DNA from: Platycnemis pennipes
Lineage: Eukaryota; Arthropoda; Insecta; Odonata; Platycnemididae
Direction of reading: 5' to 3'
Length of the DNA stretch: 64,000 nt
NCBI GenBank assembly: GCA_933228895.1
Contig: OW121847.1
Coordinates: 196,001 to 260,000, forward strand
The stretch's first letter is position 1, and every line of letters starts with the position of its first letter. Below, in pieces: positions 57,520-64,000 of the stretch. Under the pieces are notes generated by a model. That model made no database searches, was not told the origin of the DNA, and saw only the letters and a list, made by a program, of their open reading frames with translations. Both the position numbers and the translations under genes were made by a program.

Positions 57520-58343
57520 GCTATTTAAATACACTGACCGGCTTGAAGGGTAGTAAATGTTACCACGCCTGTAGTGAAATGAGTGTCGCTGTACCGACCA
57601 CTGTGGTCTCCACCTTCACTCATGTGAAGAAGAGCTGCTGCCCCCTCCTCCGGGTGATGGGAAGCGTAATTGTTGGCGGCCTTCATCGCCAAGTCACGGC
57701 ATCTCCACAGGTTCTGTATTATTTAAGGCCTACCTTACCCAAGGATAGACCAATACGCCCTCGGAATGCCGTCGCTTTTTGTCCACGGCTGCTTATTCGA
57801 CGAGTATACTCGCTTATCTCGCAGCTAACGTCTATATCTAGAGGTCGACCAACCATCCGCAACCCAGTGGACGCACTCGGTGGCTTTAGGCTCAGCCGCG
57901 AGCCAATCGCCACCGCCAATTTGTATTTTGTGAAGAATTCTATGAGTCTTTCTCCTCTCTAACTTCGATTTCCCAAGGCATATTTTCCAGTTATTCTTCC
58001 ATCTTGACCTTTTCCAGCGACAGCGTTCCAATCTGCTAAAATAATTAGCTTTTCTTCTGCTTCCGTGATATCCTCATAGACGTCTTCCACTTCTTCATCT
58101 TCGTGGTCCGACTTAGACATGTAACCTTGAACTATAATGGTATTCGTAGGCTTAGTCTCAATCTTCACCATTATAATCCTTTCACTGTACTGCAGGAAGC
58201 TCTTCACACGCAGTCCTGCACTCTTCCTGAGCATTATGTCTACTCCAGGCGTTACCATTCAGTGATCCGGTGTGAATAATTCTGTAACTTCCGCTCCAAA
58301 AGTCTCCCTCTTGGGGCAATCTTATACACTTCAGCAAGAACTC
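57520..58343 (-). pseudogene. RTE-type LINE, inverted 5' part
   Basis: Minus strand from 58343: LLKCIRLPQEGDFWSGS, then GVDIMLRKSAGLRVKSFLQY, IETKPTNTIIVQGYM and LIILADWNAVAGKGQDGRI (58258-57959), the endonuclease, running to about 57915. At about 57912 it switches to the family 5' UTR (CTCGCGGCTGAGCCTAAAGC) read in the same direction to 57520. The + strand portion of an RTE starts directly at 58344, so the 5' part is inverted relative to the 3' part. Confidence 0.8.
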
Positions 58344-61195
58344 ATTGAAGAATGTATGGCAAGTAGAGAAATTAAAGTAGCTTCTATAACGGCTGGCCTT
58401 TCTGAAGGCAATAGAAAATAAGATAGAAGAAGATCGACTGTGAAATCAGTGGAAAAGAGATGGGAGATAATCAAAATCGGGCTACAGGAAGAAGTTTTGG
58501 GAAGAAGAAAAGTTGTCAAAAGAAGCCATGGATTGCAAAAGAAATCTTAGAATTGATTGAAGAGAAAAGAAAATAAAAAACTGTGGAAAATGAAGAAGGA
58601 CAAATTTGCTACAAAAGTATAAAGAATGAGATAAACCATAAAGCGGGAAAAGAAAGGCAAATGTGGATGAAGGATCTATGCGAAGATGCACAAAGCAACC
58701 TCGTACGTGGTAATGTGAAAGTTGCCTACAAGTTGGCGAGGAATCACTTCAAGGAACGGGCTGCAACATGAATACCTTTAGGGAAAATAATGGAGAAATC
58801 TTAATCGAACACGAGGATAAAGTGAAGAGATGGAAGGAATACTTGGAAGAGTTGTACAATGGAAGCAATCTTAGCGTAAAGTAATCGAAGAGGGAATTGA
58901 AGTCAATGAGAATGATTTGGGAGCCCCAATCTTAAGATCAGAATTTGACGCAGCTGTAAGGGACATGAGGAAGAATAAGGCTTCTGGAATAGATGATATT
59001 CCTGCCGAACTAAATAAAAATGTGGGAGAGAATATATTTAGCCAGATGTCCAAAACTATCTGTGACATGTACTCAACAGGAGAGATACCCACGGACTTTG
59101 AGAAGGGCAATATCATCTGTAATATGGAACCCTTATGCAAAAAAGTACAGTGAAATTATTGAGAGAATTCAAAAAAGGTTTTTGAGGTATATGTATTATA
59201 TTCGACATCGCGTTTATCCTATTATGGAAAATCATGTAAAATACGACAACTTATTGGAAATGTTTCATTTCCATAAACTATTTGATCGAAGAATATTGAA
59301 TGATCTTATATTTTTACATGACGTAATAAATAAAGGAGAATGTGGCATGTTGTTGAACCGAATACATTTCCATGGTCCACCCAGAAAGGGTAGAAATATG
59401 ACGACATTTTATGTCATGAATGTCAATAGTGAATATTGTAAAAATTCTCCCGTTAATAGATTGTGTATTACGTACTACAAATATTGCAATGAACTGAATT
59501 TATGTCAAGACAGAAATAAATTTTTAAAAGAATTTATTTCTAAACTTAACACACTGAGGTAATGTTGTTGATGTTGTTAATGTTGATAATGTTGTTCATG
59601 TTATTGATATTTGATAGATATTTATAATTTGTCCAATGCTATTAATATTTGTATTTTCTTCTTTGTCTAGCGTTTTGACCAGTTCTAATAATATTGTATT
59701 ATCTTGTTCGATAATTAATTGTTTACCCTGTAATTATATTTATATGTTGGGTAAACATTTAAAACAATAAATAAATAAATTCCTATTGCCAAAAAGAAGA
59801 GGGCTGAACATTTTAGAAACATAAACCTGACGACGCATGCCTCAAAGATATTAGCAGAGAATCATCTATAGAAGAATAGAATGAAACGAGAAGCAATTGT
59901 GGCCCTCAAGACTACTTATGTAGAAGAAAATAGATAAGAAATTACCGGTGTTTGTAGATTTGGAGAAGGAATTTGACAACGTGGATTGTAACTTGATGCT
60001 GAGGATTCTGAAAGAAATTGGAGTATCGTACAATGATAGAGGAGCTATCCACAGCTGATATAAAAATACGGTGCCTGTAGTCAAATCAGGACCCAGCAGT
60101 AGAGAATATTGCATAAAGATAAGTGACACACGGCTGTGCACTGTCTCCTTATTATTCAATATCTACGTCGAGAAAGCCATCCAAGAATTCAAAGAAAAGT
60201 CTTCGAGAGTGAACATCCACGGGGAGAAAATCAGGACGCTGCGACTCGCCGAAGACCCGAAGACGTAGCAGAAACAGAAGGAGATTTAAAGAAGACATTA
60301 GGAAATGTGGAGAGGACAATAGGTAGATATAAAATCAATAAAAAGAAAACTAAAGTATTGGTAAGCAGTAGAAGAAATGAAGCCAGGATCAATGTTAAAC
60401 TAGGAAAACAAAAAATCGAGGAGGTGGAAGAGTACTGCTACCAGGGAAGCCGAGTAACCAGCGATGGATGAAGTGAAAGAGAAATTGCCATCAGAATTAC
60501 CCAAGCGAAAAGAGCATTTTTACCAGAAGAAGATTCTGCCTACAGCTGCAAATACAAGCGTTGAAGTGAGGAAACATTTCATTGGAACATGCATCTGGAG
60601 CATTCTACTATACGGCAGCGAATCATGGACAATAACAGCAGCAGAGAAGTCCAGGCTGGAAGCATTTGAAATGTGGTGCTACCGAAGAATGATGAATATA
60701 AAATGGATCGATCGAGTAACAAACGAGGAAGCCTTAAGAAGAGTGGGAGGGAAGAGATGTCTGCTGAAAACATTAAAAAGAAAACGGACAACTTAACACA
60801 CCACATGTTTAGACACGAAAGGCCTGATGAAGACAATCGTCGAGGATAAGTGAACTGGAAGAATGGAAAAAGCAGGCCCGGTATGAGGTATATGGAGCAA
60901 GGTTTGAAGGATATAAAAGAGAGGAGCTACGTCAACTGAACACCTTAAAAAGAAGACGGAACAACTTAATCGGCCGGCTTGCACATTACATTTCTTAAGA
61001 CACGATGGCCTGATGAAGACAATCATCGAGGGAAAAGTGAATGGAAAAGGCAGGCCTTGTATTAGATGAATGGACGTGAAGGACATGAAAGAAGAAAGAG
61101 AGGAGCTGCGTCCATATGAGAAGAGGTTGGCCGACAGAAGAATCGAGTGGAGGGCTGCGTCAGACCAATCATATAGGATTGTTGACCCATGATGA
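58344..61195 (+). pseudogene. RTE-type LINE, 3' part with nested LINE and internal duplication
   Basis: Linker ERWEIIKIGLQEEVLGRRKV (58455-58520), FDAAVRDMRKNKASGIDDIP (58938-58997), TLREGQYHL-type junction where a second LINE is nested (59117-59781), PIAKKKRAEHF after it, RT core FVDLEKEFDNVDCNLMLRIL (59955-60015), an LRLAEDP box at about 60240-60260 where LRFADD is expected, then NTSVEVRKHFIGTCIWSILL, FEMWCYRRMMNIKWIDRV (60550-60720) and two successive versions of the C-terminal end (60790-60945 and 60948-61195). Frameshifted throughout. Confidence 0.82.
59117..59781 (+). mobile_element. 5'-truncated LINE nested in the RTE copy
   Basis: The RTE sequence ATCATC|..TTCCTATTGCC is interrupted by an in-frame LINE C-terminus: YSEIIERIQKRFLRYMYYIR, HKLFDRRILNDLIFLHDVIN, NRIHFHGPPRKGRNMTTFYV, CITYYKYCNELNL, stop at 59562, then an AT-rich 3' UTR and the tail AATAAATAAATAAA (59768-59781). 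The uninterrupted RTE copy at 49.7 kb shows the empty site. The family is different from the GATGTA-tailed LINE. Confidence 0.87.
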
Positions 61196-61689
61196 TGATT
61201 TCTATAATTTATTCAAATATTCCTAATGATTACGACACCATGAAGTGTTATATTATATTAATGATTACGAAACCATATATTAGGTTCAAAACTGTACAAG
61301 TTGTCAACATTTATAGATATTTTTAAATATTAATTTCAATGGAAATTTCCCCGTTAAAATTCTCTTCTTCTTTATCTCACTTTCTTAGTCAAAGCAAATG
61401 CAAATTGTTTACACATTGCATTATATTAAATATATTTTCAAGAGTACCTGTGCTTTTATATTCAGTTATCTTTAAAGCTCTGGAAAATAAACCACTTCCT
61501 TTTGAGTTTATGTGCTCGTTGTCTTCCTACCACGTATCCTTCACGGTTCATTTTCTTTAACTCTTTTTCAAACAGGACGTACCCAGAAATCACTATAATT
61601 ATTATACTTACGCAGTAAAACCGTGACTCTAGCTTGGGAAAAAAACTAATTGATTTGAATGGGCTATATTGAAGGACTTGTTCCTCGAG
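61196..61689. other. No recognisable gene
   Basis: AT-rich sequence after the RTE tail (ATGATGATGATT). No supported feature. Confidence 0.5.
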
Positions 61690-61765
61690 GCCACCTCTTT
61701 CACTGGGACACATCTCGGTAGCTTCATTTGTGAGGCATCCGGGTTCGAGTCCCGACCACGGCGAA
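61690..61765 (+). pseudogene. tRNA-like sequence (SINE head)
   Basis: CCGGGTTCGAGTCCCGA is an intact T-arm/B box at about 61738-61754. The A-box half (CGGTAGCTTCATTTGTGAGG) is degenerate, and a T-run follows at 61766. Probably a tRNA-derived SINE head. Confidence 0.45.
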
Positions 61766-62315
61766 TGTTTTTTTTTGGAATTCTGCTAATAGATTTGGAC
61801 TACTCTGCAGCCCACACCTTTTTTCCGAGGCATAGAAGCCACCACTCTCTAATTAACACATTTAACTCATTGCTAGCATTGTTATTTTAACCATTTTATT
61901 TAAAATATTTGGATAATTTAGCCAATGTCAACACTATCCACACCATTTTGATGGAATTCCCACAAACCTACGGCAATTCCTCACTGTTTAGGTCTTTTCT
62001 TGTTTTGTCACTATTTTCTGAATATTTCAAACATTTTATCCATTCCTCCCAATTTCTTCAAATTTCCGCACATTTCTAACCATTTATTGCATTTTGCGGT
62101 GTCTATACTATTCCTCACATTTTTTTCTATTTCAACCAATTAGATCCCATTCCAACGATTTCTTCCATTCCTGACCATTTCGAGCCATTTCAACCCACTT
62201 CTACCCATGCCTGTCCATTTCTCCACCATTTCCCAGAGTTGCATGCCACTGCTCGGTCCTCAAGGCCCTCTTGTCCCTATTCTAGGGTGTCGGCCAAGCG
62301 GTCATCCGGGTCATC
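61766..62315. other. No gene; CCATTTC-type degenerate repeats
   Basis: From about 61940 to 62235 the sequence is built of irregular CCATTTC/CCATTCC units, as at 54900-54950. No coding signal. Confidence 0.5.
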
Positions 62316-62577
62316 CGTCGGTCACATATCCGGGACGCAAATATGGCACGGGCAGAGGGGATTCAAGAGCATGTTTCCGGTTGCAACTGGAGAGAAGAAG
62401 GTGAAAGAGAGAGAAAGAGTGTGTTCCTGTGTGTGTGTGCTGTGTGAAGAAGACGCCAGAATACTGTGCGGTCGACTGACGCCAGTGGCGGGCGTTACGC
62501 CTACACTCGAGAATATTTTTCTTTCTTAAATGAAATATTGCTTCTGGCCAATTTATTTAAAGTGTAGGGGAGGGTTA
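62316..62577 (+). repeat. 262 bp inverted-repeat arm, right
   Basis: Inverted partner of 52553-52816, identical apart from about one base. Flanks differ outside both ends. Confidence 0.9.
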
Positions 62578-62945
62578 GATCTACAACATATAAAAAAATA
62601 GCAAAATCGATGGCACAGGTATATTGTCAAAAATCGATTTGAAAATTTAAATCTGTTATAAACATTATAACATTGTTTATATTTTATATTATGATCCATT
62701 ATTATATTTTTCCAATTCAAGGCGTTTTAAAATGATACCATTATTAAATATCTGCCTTTAACAGTCTCGATGATATGCCGTAAAATGTTTAGTAACTTTT
62801 GCAATATCGAATTTTGCAACGTTGCAATATCTCGTAAAAGGTTGCGTATTTTGCAAAACGGATTAAGGGTTTTAATTTTATAATCAAATGACGACGATTT
62901 GCCAAGTTTGGTCAAAATCGGTTACCCTAAGGGCAATGACCTGGT
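62578..62945. other. No recognisable gene
   Basis: AT-rich. Nothing is supported. Confidence 0.5.
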
Positions 62946-63050
62946 CGAATTGACAACTAATGACCCATGGGTAGATAAGATTAGAGAGATAGGTTGTCGT
63001 ACTGATAGATTCAAAATGGCATTTTCCCCGTACTATAAGAGAACAGAATA
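62946..63050 (+). pseudogene. LINE C-terminal fragment beside the putative promoter
   Basis: WVDKIREIGCRTDRFKMAFS is homologous to REIDCRTDRFKMSFFP at 48.4 and 51.4 kb, so about 100 bp of the LINE family lie here without its UTR or tail. It directly precedes the palindromes and TATA/Inr at 63068-63172. Confidence 0.65.
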
Positions 63051-63067
63051 GCCCATTCAGCGCGGCA

Positions 63068-63128
63068 GGACTGGAATTCCAGTTCTGAGGCACCCTTGCC
63101 AATGGCGGCACAACTGGAATTCCAGTCC
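63068..63128. repeat. Paired palindromes CTGGAATTCCAG
   Basis: GGACTGGAATTCCAGTT (63068-63084) and its exact reverse complement (63112-63128) each contain the 12 bp palindrome CTGGAATTCCAG. They lie about 40-100 bp upstream of the putative start site, as paired binding sites for a dimeric factor would (GGAATTCC resembles a Rel/NF-kB core). The factor is a guess. Confidence 0.6.
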
Positions 63129-63142
63129 AGCGCTCCTTTCCA

Positions 63143-63172
63143 TATATAACGGTACCACTGCGCGTCAGTCAC
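63143..63172 (+). promoter_or_regulatory. Candidate core promoter (TATA box plus Inr)
   Basis: TATATAA at 63143-63149 and the arthropod Inr core TCAGTC at 63165-63170 place the start at A63167, 24 bp from the first T of the TATA box, slightly shorter than the usual spacing. GC-rich transcribed sequence begins here in an otherwise AT-rich region. Confidence 0.5.
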
Positions 63173-63285
63173 TCGGGGAAGCTTCCGTTGCCTTGCAGTC
63201 ATCAGTAAGGGTCTACTCTTCGGTTGGGGAAGGTCAGTTTCCTTCGCCCGGGTGCTTTTGCGGCTTCCGAACCTTTTTTCTCGAG
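63167..63285 (+). other. Candidate non-coding first exon
   Basis: About 119 bp from the Inr to CTCGAG/gtgagt (63286), a strong donor. No long frame starts in it. It could be a host 5' UTR exon or the leader of a retroelement. Confidence 0.45.
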
Positions 63286-63681
63286 GTGAGTAAATCGTGC
63301 CGTTTTTCACTCTTTTCGGTATATATTAATTTTTTTGGCAGTATATTTAATATTCCAATGGATAATTAATATATATTTTATTTATTCATAAATAATAATA
63401 AATTTAACTAATATACATTTTTTTGAATTCGGTTAAATATATAGGCATATATAATTTTTCTTAAATAGATAGTTTAGATAATCACCATTTTGCATTTTGT
63501 TTTGGTTTCTTTTCTTATAATTCCTGTTTTCTTTACTGCGTTGTTGTATCTTTATGGCATTTGGTAACAACGGAATAATATTATCCCCTTTTATTAATAC
63601 ATAAGCTTTAGCAAATAAATTGTTTATATTTATTCATTTTCGTTATATTTGGTAAAATTTATTGTCTTGTCCTTCTTTCAG

Positions 63682-63744
63682 TTCTACTTTCAATTACACC
63701 ATCACTTTCGCATTAATATTCCTTCCTGTTTCTATCCTGTGCTG
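63682..63744 (+). other. Candidate second exon
   Basis: Acceptor TTCTTTCAG ends at 63681; donor GCTG/gtgagt is at 63745. The 63 bp between are pyrimidine-rich with no ATG. The intron on each side is AT-rich. The window ends before any further exon can be judged. Confidence 0.4.
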
Positions 63745-64000
63745 GTGAGTACTTTTATTGTTTTTAATGTGTTCAGTGACAATTTTGTTTATCATCTTGG
63801 AATAAAAACCATAAATTTTAGTAATGCGGCAAGTGCTTTTCTGTGAATGCTTTTTAATATTTCATTTGGTAATTAGCATATTTTTCATAATTACACATGA
63901 ATATCGATAATTTATGCGAACTATATTTTTTTAAATTTGTTTTCTTGTTTTCGTTACTTTGTTCATATTTTCTAATTCCCTTAGTATGTTTTTCTTTTTG

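Noticed and set aside
52603..62529. Conserved frame on both inverted arms as a protein gene
   Set aside because: The conservation is at DNA level (arms almost identical), and the sequence is dominated by AC/CT runs. It does not show protein-level selection.

Overview
The window looks like a repeat-rich, gene-poor stretch of a large animal nuclear genome, most likely an arthropod. It is AT-rich, has no operons, contains GT-AG splice signals, and almost every recognisable protein fragment belongs to a transposable element: Transib, piggyBac, a TTAA-targeting family that may be Kolobok, hAT, RTE-type and Jockey/CR1/I-like LINEs, Gypsy, and tRNA-derived SINEs. I cannot name the species. No intact cellular gene is visible. 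The only candidate for a host-type transcription unit is a TATA/Inr promoter with two possible non-coding exons at the extreme right edge (63.1-63.75 kb). Layout, left half: a hammerhead-ribozyme-like motif of the Penelope type at 0.63 kb; a degenerate Transib (plus strand) joined to a degenerate piggyBac (minus strand) at 1.56-3.83 kb, present again at 9.2-13.0 kb with shared damage; a 3.9 kb TTAA-flanked element at 4.47-8.41 kb that carries a spliced transposase-like N-terminus and is itself filled by a dead LINE, whose catalytic box holds a ~92 bp RTE insertion; a 4.07 kb Transib with ~960 bp inverted repeats at 14.2-18.3 kb; and an RTE copy (21.15-22.58 and 29.06-29.29 kb) split at TTAA by a 6.5 kb element with ~370 bp inverted repeats that carries SINE, hAT and tRNA-like passengers. 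Right half: small TIR elements and hairpins (29.9-38 kb), a second long-TIR Transib (39.82-44.13 kb), a Gypsy pol remnant (44.6-48.1 kb), several LINE 3' ends with the same hairpin-plus-GATGTA tail, three RTE copies (one with an inverted 5' part and a nested LINE), a third piggyBac, and a pair of almost identical 260 bp inverted repeats 9.5 kb apart (52.55 and 62.58 kb). The most notable system is the set of RAG1-like Transib elements. Two independent copies end exactly in the V(D)J heptamer CACAGTG, are flanked by 5 bp target duplications (CATCG and CGGCG), have unusually long 0.76-0.96 kb inverted repeats, and share an internal subterminal motif about 495 bp from the heptamer. They contain fragments matching the transposase core (CxxC, HKxLxH and SEE..E..NK motifs). 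Two further fragments carry the first catalytic Asp region (GFDGSSG). All visible coding pieces are broken, so any mobilisation would need a transposase supplied from elsewhere.
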